Below are positions 9,479 to 18,885 of a stretch of DNA of 64,000 bases, piece by piece (position 1 is the first letter of the stretch; each line of letters starts with the position of its first letter). The notes beneath the pieces were generated by a model. That model ran no database searches and had not been told where the DNA came from. It saw nothing but the letters and a program-made list of their open reading frames with translations. The position numbers were made by a program, and so were the translations under genes. The stretch covers positions 3,369,001 through 3,433,000 of the forward strand of contig NZ_OY760916.1 in NCBI RefSeq assembly GCF_963664075.1, given 5' to 3'. Source of the stretch: an uncultured Desulfobulbus sp. GTDB taxonomy: Bacteria > Desulfobacterota > Desulfobulbia > Desulfobulbales > Desulfobulbaceae.

Positions 9479-9841
9479 CTACATCCGTCGCACCTGTCCT
9501 GCACACGGCTCAAAAAGATTCAGCCGTACGGAGGCAACCGCAACAATATGCTCTTTCGAGCTCAACAACTCCTGACGCTCAACCAGTCCTATGTGGGTAC
9601 TTGTCATTTGGGTATGGAGATTTCGCATTTGCTCTGCCTGAGCGCGCATTTCCATCATCTGACCATAGAAATACTGCGTGACTAACAATCCGGCCACCAA
9701 GGCCGCCAGACAACTGATAGCGAGAAACATTCGGACAGTTTGTGACAGGTGCAAAGAGGTACGCCTTTTCATTCGTCGGGTTCCTTGAAACGTTCCCATC
9801 TGCCGTGGCCTATATGTTCGCACACCTACGTTTGGTACCAT
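9479..9841 (-). CDS. ftsL: FtsL-like cell division protein
   Basis: This 120-residue bitopic protein has a basic N terminus, one membrane segment at about residues 36-57 (FLAISCLAALVAGLLVTQYF) and a predicted coiled coil after it. Size, topology and place between rsmH and ftsI match FtsL, which forms a complex with FtsB and FtsQ and activates the FtsWI synthase. FtsL is poorly conserved, so position carries most of the weight. The ATG at 9841 was chosen over one at 9877 because it has a strong AAGGAGG sequence six bases upstream. Confidence 0.8.
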   Translation of the reverse strand: MVPNVGVRTYRPRQMGTFQGTRRMKRRTSLHLSQTVRMFLAISCLAALVAGLLVTQYFYGQMMEMRAQAEQMRNLHTQMTSTHIGLVERQELLSSKEHIVAVASVRLNLFEPCAGQVRRM

Positions 9842-9879
9842 GATTGCCTCCTTCGCCACCTGATCTCTTCTGTTCACAC

Positions 9880-10770
9880 TTACACCCGCTCCGCGACCCG
9901 AAGCTTTGCGCTCCGGGAACGGGGGTTGTGCGCCATCTCTTCAGTTGTCGGTTCTACCGGCCGCTTAGTTATAACTTTATAGGCCGGATTTTTTTGAAAA
10001 ATTTGTTTAACAATCCGATCTTCCAATGAGTGAAAGGTGATAATTGCGACCCGAGCCCCCCTAGCCAGAATCTCTGGGGCCGAGTTTAAAAGCTGGGTTA
10101 CATTGTCAAGCTCACCATTTACAGCAATGCGTAATGCCTGGAAGACCTTGGTTGCTACATGAATTTTGGGTGGATGAAATCGCCGGGGAACGGCATCTGC
10201 CACAATTGCGGCCAGCTGGGCCGTGGTAGTTATGGGCGCCTGCTGACGGGCATCGACGATAAACTTGGCAATACGACGGGCTTGACGCTCCTCACCGTAA
10301 TGATAAAAAATATCAGCCAGCTGTTCTTCTGGGGTCTGGGCAACCAACTGGGCTGCACTGAGTGGCCTTCTACGGTCCATACGCATGTCCAACTCACCGT
10401 CCATGCGAAAACTAAACCCACGCTCAGCGCGATCAAGCTGCAACGAAGAAACGCCGAGATCTGCTGTTAAGCCGTTCACCGGATAGAGTCCGCGCTGCTG
10501 TAACTCTGGTACCAAGTCTGCGTAGGATGCGTGGATCAGGGTGAAACGATCACCATATCCACTCAAATTTTGCCCCGCATCCACGGCCTCTGCGTCCCAT
10601 TCAAAACCAACAACCCGTCCCTTCGGGACAGAGTGCCTTAAAATGGCCTCGGAATGCCCACCAAGCCCAAGAGTGCCATCTACGTAAAGGCCACCTGATG
10701 CAGGCAAGAGGCCATCGAGCACTTCTTTGAGTAAAACAGGTACATGGATTGGGTATCGGTCTTGCGGCAT
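9880..10770 (-). CDS. rsmH: 16S rRNA (cytosine-1402 N4)-methyltransferase
   Basis: RsmH (formerly MraW) methylates N4 of C1402 in 16S rRNA. The 296-residue protein starts with IHVPVLLKEVLDGL, typical of the family. The SAM-binding loop DGTLGLGGHSEAIL follows at about residues 32-45. ADLGVSSLQLDRAERGFSF is at about 125-143, and AIITFHSLEDRIVKQIF lies near the C terminus. It begins 14 nt after the mraZ stop, the standard second place in dcw clusters. Confidence 0.97.
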   Translation of the reverse strand: MPQDRYPIHVPVLLKEVLDGLLPASGGLYVDGTLGLGGHSEAILRHSVPKGRVVGFEWDAEAVDAGQNLSGYGDRFTLIHASYADLVPELQQRGLYPVNGLTADLGVSSLQLDRAERGFSFRMDGELDMRMDRRRPLSAAQLVAQTPEEQLADIFYHYGEERQARRIAKFIVDARQQAPITTTAQLAAIVADAVPRRFHPPKIHVATKVFQALRIAVNGELDNVTQLLNSAPEILARGARVAIITFHSLEDRIVKQIFQKNPAYKVITKRPVEPTTEEMAHNPRSRSAKLRVAERV

Positions 10771-10784
10771 ACTCGTCTTCTGGG

Positions 10785-11234
10785 TTAGATACCAAGCTCC
10801 GAAAGTCCTTCGCTGTAATCATCGAAGCCTTCTCGGACAAGTTCGGTTTCAGCTTCCCAGGCACCCTTATCCCATATTTCAAAATAATTGAGCATACCGA
10901 CAACAACGACTTCTTTTTGCAGCTTCACGCTTGATCGCAGCGCTGGAGTCAGTAACACCCGTCCTTGTTTATCCGGGGAGCATTCGACAACACCGGCAAT
11001 GATATATCGGACAAATCGACCTAAATTCGTTTGATTTTTCCCTTTGGCCAGTAAGGTTTCCTCAATGGAGAGCCATTCGGCCATGGGATACACACGGAGG
11101 CATTCTTTCCAGTGGGTGACAACCAACATTTCAGAGCCGTACTGCTCTTTGAGCACTTCACGGAATCGTGCAGGAATATTCAAGCGTCCCTTTGGGTCAA
11201 GACTATGATCCGAGTGACTCCGAAATCGTTGCAC
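10785..11234 (-). CDS. mraZ: transcriptional regulator MraZ
   Basis: MraZ is a ring-forming DNA-binding protein of the AbrB/MazE-like swapped-hairpin fold that regulates the dcw operon, including itself. The 149-residue protein has the duplicated layout: the first half contains HSLDPKGRLNIPARFRE, the second DKQGRVLLTPALRS. The start is a GTG at 11234 preceded by AGAGGT. It heads the cluster, and TGG-type repeats lie directly upstream, consistent with autoregulation. Confidence 0.95.
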   Translation of the reverse strand: MQRFRSHSDHSLDPKGRLNIPARFREVLKEQYGSEMLVVTHWKECLRVYPMAEWLSIEETLLAKGKNQTNLGRFVRYIIAGVVECSPDKQGRVLLTPALRSSVKLQKEVVVVGMLNYFEIWDKGAWEAETELVREGFDDYSEGLSELGI

Positions 11235-11246
11235 GCTACCTCTTCA

Positions 11247-11310
11247 ACCACTATCCGCCACCTGCGTGACGATTAACCCATCTTTTTCCCCTAAACACCA
11301 CTTTACACCA
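11247..11310 (-). promoter_or_regulatory. probable MraZ operator: TGG-type repeats in 10-bp phase
   Basis: On the plus strand, CCA triplets end at 11250, 11260, 11280, 11300 and 11310, so on the transcribed (minus) strand TGG elements recur on one face of the helix. The two outermost are a clean direct repeat, TGGTGT, exactly 10 bp apart. MraZ is known to bind short TGG-containing direct repeats upstream of its own gene. Binding here is inferred from spacing and position. Confidence 0.55.
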
Positions 11311-11323
11311 CCTAGTAACAATT

Positions 11324-11350
11324 AGTATACGAACCCCATAAGGGAGTCAA
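11324..11350 (-). promoter_or_regulatory. candidate sigma70 promoter for mraZ and the dcw cluster
   Basis: On the minus strand TTGACT (11345-11350) is followed after 15 bp by TATACT (11324-11329). The hexamers are good but the spacer is shorter than the optimal 17. Transcription would start near 11316, just upstream of the MraZ repeats, so bound MraZ could repress it. Confidence 0.5.
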
Positions 11351-11365
11351 GGAAAAACACGGAAA

Positions 11366-11389
11366 AATAGGGCAGATCCAGGCCCTATT
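11366..11389 (-). terminator. possible terminator upstream of the mraZ promoter
   Basis: AATAGGGC and GCCCTATT form an 8-bp stem around an 8-base loop. Read on the minus strand the stem runs into TTTTT. It could block readthrough into the dcw promoter. The rest of the spacer up to 11580 is AT-rich and I see nothing else in it. Confidence 0.4.
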
Positions 11390-11584
11390 GCCCCCGGGGA
11401 TAAATTTCCATATAACATCACAAAAACAAAAAGATAACAAACAAGACCCTTCATTTACAAAACTGAAATTCATCACATTGAAACACAATCAAAACAAAGG
11501 GGAATAAGGTGGAGAGGCTTCTCGAAAAAAGACTGGCAAGCGCGATAAATTGGCAAGGTAGGAGGCGAGACGCGTAAAAAAATT

Positions 11585-11618
11585 GGCTGTATCACCGAAG
11601 CGATACAGCCATTTTTTT
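11585..11618. terminator. intrinsic terminator after the 753-residue protein gene
   Basis: GGCTGTATC (11585-11593) pairs with GATACAGCC (11602-11610) around an 8-base loop. Runs of T or A flank both sides, so the hairpin can work in either direction. On the minus strand it ends the gene that stops at 11661. Confidence 0.8.
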
Positions 11619-11660
11619 GACATCTTAAAAAAATAAAAAATATTTCTTATTCAGAGATTT

Positions 11661-13922
11661 TTAGGGTGCAGGAGTTCCCCCCTGACCGGCTTCGGCTGCT
11701 TCAGGAAAGAACATGGGGGTCACGTCTTTTTGGTTGATGATCACTTTTCCTTGGGGATCCATCTCGGCATCGATTCGATCAACAGTCTTCCCGCCCTCCT
11801 GGGTCCGATTGGCCAGTGCGGTCAACATGCCAAAAGCCTGTTCAATGCCAGGATCCTTGCTGTAGGTCTGCAGGATCCGTTTCAACTCATCAGGATTCTC
11901 CAAAGCCAGGTTGAGGGTACCGGTCGACATATATTTGGAATTCGGATTGACCTTCGCCAGCAAAGCCAGCGTGATTTTAGTTGCCGGGAAGTTAACAAAG
12001 GTATCAGTGACATTCAGCATAAGGCCACTTTGCATCAAGGCCCCCATACCATTCATCATCACCTGCCCCTGAATTGCATCCATATTCCCCTGGCTCAGCG
12101 GAGTTGGATCAGTAATCAGATTCAGCAGATTGGGGATATGACTTAGTTCCAGCTTGACGCGCCCTGCCTCGGGGACACTGTCTGGGGGCATGGGCAGCCC
12201 TTTGAGCCCTGCAAAATCAACCAGGGTATGAATAATGCCCCCTTGACCGTCACCCGTATCAAAACCTACGCCAACGGTAGCCTTATCCAGGCTGATAGGG
12301 GTGGGAAGCGCGTTTGCAACCAACAGTTCGTGAACGCTGACTTCGCCCGCATAACGCTCAAACAATGCCAGAATTTTTTTACCTATGGCATAGCCTTTTT
12401 GTGCTGCAAATGCGTCTGCCTCTTTTGGATCAAGTTTCTGGTATTCTTCAACACCGGCAAAAATCTCGGCAAAGAGATTCGGCGGCAACGCGTCCATCGC
12501 CCCATTGCCTTTCATGGCAATCTTATGCAGAACAACGGAGACGGGATTCTGATTTTTACCGGAACTGTTTTCGTTAAAAGTAAAGTCGTTGAACTGCCCA
12601 TCGGAGGAGTAGATAAATTTCCCCGTGGTCGGTTCTTTTTCCACACCACCACTCATGGTGATCGACGCCAGAGTAGCAACTCCATCCCGTGAGGAAAGAT
12701 GAAAATTTTTCAGCTCACCGCTGCTGGTATAGCCGTTAAACAGCTGCATGTATTCATCAATATCACTCATCAGCGGTTTAACTTCTTCCATGCTCAGCTC
12801 ATCCAACCGTCCCAGGACCTTTTGCATGCTGGTGCGCAGCTCGAGAAACCGCTTGGCATTGGTACCACGGGCAACGACTTGGCCCTCTATGGAATCGATG
12901 CCAAAGTTGGCTTTTCTCTCCACAAAGGCCAGCTGCTTGAGTGCGCCATGGAAATCTTCGGTCCAGTCACCGTTTTCTTGCTCGTTTCTTCCACCTTTGG
13001 CAACCAACTCTCCCAAAGAGAGACGCCCAGTTTTATCCACATCCTCGATGGCAAGATCGGCCAAAGTCAGGTCAAAAGCATCAAAATTTTTCAACTGCCG
13101 ATTCCACAAGCCCGAAAGGTTCTGTGATCCGATGGTCAACAGAGCCTCCTGTTTACCATGGTTAGTGATGGGTGCAGAATCGGCAAGCTGCATACGCACG
13201 GCAAGCAGATCTCCACTCTGGGGGCGGAAGCGAAAGGTTAGCGGTCCAAATGCCAGCGTATCGTGCTTGTCGATAAGCAGGGTGAAAGGGGCCAGAACTA
13301 CCTCAAACTCATCACCAACCCGAGTAATAGTGTACTGGCGGTTGGTCTGCAGGCTGAAATTGGCATCAGGGTCCTCTGCGGGAAAAAGGTCAATAAACCA
13401 GTCAGTGAAGGCATAAATCAGCTCGTCCTCCGGGCCTGCTGGTATTCTAGGGACCACAGGAGGGACTACAGCAATCGGTGGAATCTCAACCTCGGGAGGT
13501 GTCAGCACCTGCACGGGTGGCGCCTGCTCAGCTGGAGGTTCAGCTTTGGCAGAAGATGGCGACAACTCCACAGGCGGAGCGGTTGCAGGCGTCGCTGCAG
13601 TCTGGCCAGCATCCTCCTTTTTCGCCTGTACCTTCGGCTCCAGCCGTTCAAGCAATCCCTCCAACTTCGGATTGGGTTTCAATGCCACGCTTTCACGATA
13701 TTTCGCAACAGCACCCGCAAGATCGCCCTGCAGCTGCAACTTTGCACCTTCCAGTTGCAGCTTGCGAGCAATGGCTGCAGAGTCTCCCGCCTGCTCGACT
13801 GCCTGCACCTGGGCTGCACCCAAAAATAGCAGACTACAGAAGACCGAACACACCAGGACTGTCAAAATCCTTCTGTGCAGGCCAATCCTTTGCCCTGTTG
13901 TTTGTTGCCACGTTTTGTCCAT
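11661..13922 (-). CDS. exported protein of unknown function with N-terminal TPR-like segment
   Basis: I do not recognise this 753-residue protein. A basic N terminus and hydrophobic stretch ending in AQVQA look like a signal peptide cut near residue 42. A TPR-like segment follows (AKLQLQGDLAGAVAKYRESVALKPNP), then a Pro/Ala-rich linker with many PPV motifs (about residues 110-165), then a long globular region of roughly 580 residues with alternating beta-type segments and no Cys-rich or catalytic motif that I can name. The large domain loosely recalls periplasmic DUF945-like proteins, but I cannot confirm this. The start at 13922 is preceded by GAGGGAG. It is transcribed in the same direction as the ABC/vWA cluster upstream, 212 nt away, and has its own terminator. 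Confidence 0.75.
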   Translation of the reverse strand: MDKTWQQTTGQRIGLHRRILTVLVCSVFCSLLFLGAAQVQAVEQAGDSAAIARKLQLEGAKLQLQGDLAGAVAKYRESVALKPNPKLEGLLERLEPKVQAKKEDAGQTAATPATAPPVELSPSSAKAEPPAEQAPPVQVLTPPEVEIPPIAVVPPVVPRIPAGPEDELIYAFTDWFIDLFPAEDPDANFSLQTNRQYTITRVGDEFEVVLAPFTLLIDKHDTLAFGPLTFRFRPQSGDLLAVRMQLADSAPITNHGKQEALLTIGSQNLSGLWNRQLKNFDAFDLTLADLAIEDVDKTGRLSLGELVAKGGRNEQENGDWTEDFHGALKQLAFVERKANFGIDSIEGQVVARGTNAKRFLELRTSMQKVLGRLDELSMEEVKPLMSDIDEYMQLFNGYTSSGELKNFHLSSRDGVATLASITMSGGVEKEPTTGKFIYSSDGQFNDFTFNENSSGKNQNPVSVVLHKIAMKGNGAMDALPPNLFAEIFAGVEEYQKLDPKEADAFAAQKGYAIGKKILALFERYAGEVSVHELLVANALPTPISLDKATVGVGFDTGDGQGGIIHTLVDFAGLKGLPMPPDSVPEAGRVKLELSHIPNLLNLITDPTPLSQGNMDAIQGQVMMNGMGALMQSGLMLNVTDTFVNFPATKITLALLAKVNPNSKYMSTGTLNLALENPDELKRILQTYSKDPGIEQAFGMLTALANRTQEGGKTVDRIDAEMDPQGKVIINQKDVTPMFFPEAAEAGQGGTPAP

Positions 13923-14134
13923 ACTCCCTCGCTTCAGTAATAGTCTCAAAGACGATCCCATCCGGGGACCGTTCAACCGACGCTTTTATTTCCAAACGCC
14001 TACCAACCGTACTCTATAAAAATCCATTGGGCCGTTGCCAACAAAGAGGTCAAAGAAACCACGCCCAATAGATCTTTACAAAAAAACCCCTTGTCCTCAT
14101 TCATTCCTCTTTCTACTCTTTTAAGATCTCCCTC

Positions 14135-15922
14135 TTATTCGTCACGCAGGGCTTCTGCAGGGTCCAGACGAGTTGCCCGCAGTGCAGCAAAGGTGGCGGC
14201 AATGATGCTCAAACTCCAGACACCTGCCACCAGGAGGAGAAAATGGACCGACGAAAGGCTACACAATGACTCAGCGCTTCGCAGCTGCGCCTGAAACAGC
14301 TGATTAATCACCTGAGCCACGGCAGCAAAGATAGCCACTGAGAGCACGAGTGCACCACTGGAAAGCAGCAATCCCTGGGCAATGGGAAAAAGCACCAGTT
14401 CTTTTTTTAACAGCCCCAACAGCCGGAGGACATTGAGTTCTTTTTTCTTCCGCTCCACAGAGGCATACAGACTTGCTGTCAGGGCTGAAATGCCACCGAC
14501 GACCCCAACGGAGGCAATAAGCCAGAAAATAAGTGAGGTGTAATGATCAAGCTGTCGCACCTCAGCAATTCGCTGTCGTTCGGTATTCACCGCAATCCCT
14601 TCTGATTCCAGTGCAGACTGGACGGTGTCCACCGCATCGATACTTGTGGTGTAGAGCCGAAAACCGGCATATCCCTGCCGGGAAAGCAAAAGAGCACCAC
14701 TCTCCGGGTTGTACCGCAGATTCCGGTAACGAAGTAGGTCAAGCGCACCGGCAAACGCGGCCGGGGCCTGTGCCTGGCCAAGTGCAATCGCCTGTTTTTC
14801 AACCATCACCGGAACTTCAAGCACGCGCCCCTCAAGCGAGAGACGCAGCTTCGCCGGTCCCGCATCAATGGCCATCTGCTCCGAGACATACAGCCTGCCA
14901 ACGGTCTGAGCTGTTTTGCTGGCTGCAACGGCAGCCACTCCATCGGGTGCTACCGAAAGCTCAAGCTGATGGACTTCCCCCTTCCCCCTTACCAACTGCA
15001 CAGGAAGAGGTTGAATCCAGGGAAGCACCTCGGCTCCCCTGCCCCGCAGTTTATTGCTCACCGCCCTCAGGTTAGTCTCAGTGACATAGCGATGTTTAAC
15101 CGTTAACAAATAAGCGTGCGCTTTTTGTAGAGGAGAACCCAGCAGTTGCAACGCTTCCTGGGGGGAGAGAGGCTTCACCTGAGAAAAACCGGTGTTGTTG
15201 ATAAGCAGGACCTCATCCAGTTTAGAGAGGGTCTCTGGCACCATGACCACAGCCCCTTCATAGACCGGGTAGGCAAGGGGCAACTCGCCTTTCCAGCCAA
15301 AAGCAGGCACAGCACGACCATCTTTAAAATCCTCCACGGCCTCGATCACCGAGAGGGGGACATAGGCGGTCTTCAAGCCGGAGGCACGTTCATCAAGAAC
15401 ACCAACCAAGCGCACGGTAAAGCGCCCATACTCATATTGACCACCAATGATACGCTGGGCGGTCAACTCCAGGGTGTCTCCGACGGTGAGTTCCAGCGCC
15501 TGCGCGGCCGCAGTTGTCAGAACACAGCCTGTTGCACCGGGGATTGAAGCATTATTTTCCAGCAACAGCGGATCACCAGCTGCGGTGGCCATCAGCGACA
15601 ATGACTCCTGGAGTCCGGCTGTTTTGTTGGCGGCAACGACTGAAGAAGAGATCTGCCGGGTCATGGGCACGACAAACTGCACCTGAGGTAAACGCTGTTG
15701 CAGCTGGTCAAACCAGTCGCGATTAAACGTTTTGGAGGTCATTGGCCGAATTTCCCGATTTTGAGGATCTTCAACCAGGCGGCTGCGCAGCGTCTCGATG
15801 GTCCCAAACTGCAAACCAAACAAAATGAGTAAGGGGGCAATAATCGAGGCAATGGCCAGTACCAGGCAGATACTGAGCAGGCGATCATGGAGGACATCCT
15901 TATAGGCAAGCTTGAGGATCAT
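14135..15922 (-). CDS. FtsX/MacB-type ABC transporter permease
   Basis: The 595-residue protein has the MacB/LolC layout: one membrane segment near residues 17-40, a large periplasmic region, and three C-terminal segments (about 455-480, 505-535, 560-582). It ends in RATRLDPAEALRDE, the hallmark tail of this permease family. Such permeases often act by mechanotransmission, moving or controlling periplasmic partners, and need not transport a solute. Its ATG overlaps the stop of the ATPase gene by 4 nt, so the two form one transporter, probably as a homodimer with two ATPases. The substrate is unknown; neighbours point to an envelope process. Confidence 0.9.
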   Translation of the reverse strand: MILKLAYKDVLHDRLLSICLVLAIASIIAPLLILFGLQFGTIETLRSRLVEDPQNREIRPMTSKTFNRDWFDQLQQRLPQVQFVVPMTRQISSSVVAANKTAGLQESLSLMATAAGDPLLLENNASIPGATGCVLTTAAAQALELTVGDTLELTAQRIIGGQYEYGRFTVRLVGVLDERASGLKTAYVPLSVIEAVEDFKDGRAVPAFGWKGELPLAYPVYEGAVVMVPETLSKLDEVLLINNTGFSQVKPLSPQEALQLLGSPLQKAHAYLLTVKHRYVTETNLRAVSNKLRGRGAEVLPWIQPLPVQLVRGKGEVHQLELSVAPDGVAAVAASKTAQTVGRLYVSEQMAIDAGPAKLRLSLEGRVLEVPVMVEKQAIALGQAQAPAAFAGALDLLRYRNLRYNPESGALLLSRQGYAGFRLYTTSIDAVDTVQSALESEGIAVNTERQRIAEVRQLDHYTSLIFWLIASVGVVGGISALTASLYASVERKKKELNVLRLLGLLKKELVLFPIAQGLLLSSGALVLSVAIFAAVAQVINQLFQAQLRSAESLCSLSSVHFLLLVAGVWSLSIIAATFAALRATRLDPAEALRDE

Positions 15923-16665
15923 GGGCAGACCTCCCTCTGGGTGAGGAAGGTGGTGGCTTCCACCTCATTACGGGTAATTCTCTCAAGGCTGAAGTTAACC
16001 TGAAGATCCGCAACCTCCTCCACCAGGGAACGATCATGGGTGACCATAATTACAGCCGCGCCCATCTGACGGGCAAGACTCTGGAGCTCGTCACGAATAT
16101 CAAGTGCCGTCGGATAATCTACAGCGGCCGTTGGCTCGTCCGCCAGGATGATTTTGGGACGATGGATCAACGCCCGGGCCACCGCCACCCGCTGCCGTTG
16201 TCCACCGGAAAGGTATTGCGGTTTTTTCTCCAACTGATCAAAAAGCCCCAGGGTCTCCACCAACTGCTCAAAGGCATCATTCTCCACCGGCATACGGCTG
16301 ATCTGAGCGGTCAGGAGGATATTTTCCCGTACCGTGAGAAAAGAGAGCAGACCACCACTTTGAAGAACATAGCCAATGTTACTACGGCGTATGCGGGCAG
16401 CCTTATTTTCAGGCAGACCATAGATATCGCACTCTTCCACACCACTCAGACTCGGTACAGTAAGGCGAAAACGACCAACCTGGGTTGGCGCCAGCACCAG
16501 GGCCAGCATATCAAGCAAGGTAGACTTGCCACAACCCGAGGGACCAACCACCGAACAGAACTCACCTTTGTGAATATCGAGTTCAGGAACCCGCAGCGTG
16601 AAGGAGACACCTCCCTTGCTGCGGGTTTTGACCACATCACGCAGTGCATAAACATGCGTTCCCAT
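15919..16665 (-). CDS. ABC transporter ATP-binding protein (LolD/MacB class)
   Basis: This 248-residue nucleotide-binding subunit has all motifs: Walker [11 protein letters not shown]-loop GYVLQSGG, signature LSGGQRQR, Walker [13 protein letters not shown] and the switch His in VTHD. The fold and size match ATPases paired with FtsX-type permeases such as LolD and MacB. It is coupled to the permease gene and starts 5 nt after the vWA protein gene, so it belongs to the same transcription unit. Confidence 0.93.
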   Translation of the reverse strand: MGTHVYALRDVVKTRSKGGVSFTLRVPELDIHKGEFCSVVGPSGCGKSTLLDMLALVLAPTQVGRFRLTVPSLSGVEECDIYGLPENKAARIRRSNIGYVLQSGGLLSFLTVRENILLTAQISRMPVENDAFEQLVETLGLFDQLEKKPQYLSGGQRQRVAVARALIHRPKIILADEPTAAVDYPTALDIRDELQSLARQMGAAVIMVTHDRSLVEEVADLQVNFSLERITRNEVEATTFLTQREVCP

Positions 16666-16670
16666 AGCGC

Positions 16671-18869
16671 TTAGGGCAAGAGCTCCAGGCTAATGGGATA
16701 GACATAATCACCGGGTTCGTCGGATTTATTCAGCTGCACCCAGCCTTCGGGACCGTCATGGATGGTCTCATAGGCCATGATGCGGGCCTCGAGATCGGCA
16801 AGAAACATATCTTGCTCATCCACTGACCAGCTGGACCAAAGCTCATTGGTCATATCCATAATCCGACTGGTGTACGGCAAGCCCACCAGGAATTCAGGCA
16901 CAAGCCCGGATTGTGCCAGGGACTTGGCACGTTTAATCATTTCCGGGTCACGGGCGGTGGTGGCTGCGGCAGCCTGCAGTGAGGAGAAAAAATCCTCTCC
17001 GCTTATCTGCCCTTTCCGTCCTGCAGCCAGAATAGTTTTGAGGGTTTCCCGCAGTGAATCCAGCTGCTGCTTGTTAATCAAGAGGCGAACCTCCAGGGCC
17101 TGAATATCGGTGGTGAGCAGATCCTTATCCGTGACCCAGGCGACCACATCACGCGGAGCCTGGGCGCCTGTCTGGGATCCAATCCACTGGACAAAGGCAG
17201 CCTTGAGGGCTGCATCGGTTTTACTCTGGTTTTCACGCTGCTCATCAGCCTCCTCATCGTCGCCTGTCAGCTGGTTCTCTGCAAAGAGATCCATTTTGAG
17301 ACCTGATTCAGGGACATCGAAATCCGAAATAGGCCCGGTGGTAGCTGACGTTGCCGCTGTGGCCTGGCCTGGCCCCTTGGCAGCTATTGCGGGTGCAGGT
17401 GCTTTGGCCGCAGCGACCATCTTTTCTTTTTCCTCGCCGACCTTTTCCAGGAGGCCAATGATGGAACCAGTGACCATTTTGGTCATCTCTTCAAATCCGG
17501 CCAGGTTCTTTGATGAGGTGGCAAAGTAGGCAGGCTCCCCTGCGACACCACGGTTGGTGGAGAGGGTCATGAACTGATCTTCAGCCGTGTAGTGATACTC
17601 TTCGGCGCGAGGATCGGGATCTTTGATATGGATGGTCAGTAAGGTAATATTGCGATCATTGGCAAGATTACGAAGCGTTGTTGCACTCTGTCCCGAACTG
17701 TTCCATTTATGGCCCAACTCATGGGCGGGCGCATCTCCAACCAGGATCACAAAACGCAGCGCGTTGGGAGTCCAGGAGGTTTTATCCACCGCCCCGTTCA
17801 CACCGGAATAAACGTCTTCAGCATAGCCCTGCGAACCTACCTTGGTTACATCGACGGTTTTAAGCGTGGAGGTGAACTGCTCAATATTCTGCATCTCGGG
17901 GGTGTAATTTTTGACGTTGTAGCCAATATCGGGGATCTCCATGGAGTCGCGATAGCCCCAGATACCAAAACGAACGGCTTTTGCCAGTTCCGCATTGGCT
18001 GAAATCTTTTTGGAGGCATCCTGCACCACCTTCATGGTTTCATTGATATAGGGCATCATCGAGTTGGTGGTATCCATAACCCAGACAATATCAACGGCGA
18101 GCTTGTCCAGGGTCTTGGCATCGACTGCATTCTTTTCCTGAACCGCCTTGTGCAGGTATTCTTTATTCTTGCGAATATCAGAGCTTGTCCGCGCATCAGC
18201 TTCCTCAGCTGTAACCGCGGCCAGCTTCAACAGCCGTGCTTCCCGGTTATCCAGCTCGATCTCTTCAAACTGGAGGATCGGCAGCAGGTAGAACTCTTTG
18301 GTGATATCCACCGCCTTTTTGGGCTCTACCGTGACAATGGGAAAATCCGGGGGCACATCGCCCATGGCAATATTAAGATAATACTCTTCGACTGCGGCCT
18401 GACGCTGTTCCGGCGCCATAGCGGTCAATTTTTTCAACTCTGCCTGGTGATCAAACATCAGCACCGGATAGCGCCCCTCAGGGTGCGTGTAGGAGAGACA
18501 CATGGTCTGCTTCCACTCAAAGGCATCGTCTGATGACATCCAACCAAGGATCGTGCCCCGGTTATCAGAACCAACCTCATACCAGATCTGGGTATCCAGA
18601 TCAGATTGCCCCCCTTTTTTCTGGTAGACAAAGTAGGTTTGAAAGGCAGGCACATTTTCCATCACCGTACCGTTTTCCTTGCCAGGTCCTTTGTAGATGG
18701 TCGAAAAGGCACGGGATAAGACCCGAAGCGGCAAAGACTGCTTGCCTTCAATTTTCATGGGCTGACGTTTTTCGCCAGCAGAGGCCGCGGCGGACCAACC
18801 CAGCCCGCTCATCGCAACCGCCGCAGACAGCAGCAGGCCCAAAGCCCGCTTTACTCGTATTTTGTGCAT
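16671..18869 (-). CDS. exported von Willebrand factor A domain protein
   Basis: This 732-residue protein has a signal peptide ending near SAAASAGEK. An SH3-like N-terminal part follows (LPLRVLSRAFSTIYKGPG to GTILGWMSSDDAFEW). The vWA domain at about residues 245-480 has a metal-site motif DTTNS in VWVMDTTNSMM and a later VILVGDAPAHE. The C-terminal 200 residues are helical. The SH3-vWA pairing recalls the C-terminal half of PpkA-type kinases, but no kinase domain is present. A vWA domain in the periplasm usually mediates metal-dependent binding, here perhaps of the transporter or the protease. The start at 18869 is preceded by GGAGGGAAG; the S41 gene ends 16 nt upstream. Confidence 0.85.
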   Translation of the reverse strand: MHKIRVKRALGLLLSAAVAMSGLGWSAAASAGEKRQPMKIEGKQSLPLRVLSRAFSTIYKGPGKENGTVMENVPAFQTYFVYQKKGGQSDLDTQIWYEVGSDNRGTILGWMSSDDAFEWKQTMCLSYTHPEGRYPVLMFDHQAELKKLTAMAPEQRQAAVEEYYLNIAMGDVPPDFPIVTVEPKKAVDITKEFYLLPILQFEEIELDNREARLLKLAAVTAEEADARTSSDIRKNKEYLHKAVQEKNAVDAKTLDKLAVDIVWVMDTTNSMMPYINETMKVVQDASKKISANAELAKAVRFGIWGYRDSMEIPDIGYNVKNYTPEMQNIEQFTSTLKTVDVTKVGSQGYAEDVYSGVNGAVDKTSWTPNALRFVILVGDAPAHELGHKWNSSGQSATTLRNLANDRNITLLTIHIKDPDPRAEEYHYTAEDQFMTLSTNRGVAGEPAYFATSSKNLAGFEEMTKMVTGSIIGLLEKVGEEKEKMVAAAKAPAPAIAAKGPGQATAATSATTGPISDFDVPESGLKMDLFAENQLTGDDEEADEQRENQSKTDAALKAAFVQWIGSQTGAQAPRDVVAWVTDKDLLTTDIQALEVRLLINKQQLDSLRETLKTILAAGRKGQISGEDFFSSLQAAAATTARDPEMIKRAKSLAQSGLVPEFLVGLPYTSRIMDMTNELWSSWSVDEQDMFLADLEARIMAYETIHDGPEGWVQLNKSDEPGDYVYPISLELLP

Positions 18870-18885
18870 AGACTTCCCTCCAGTG

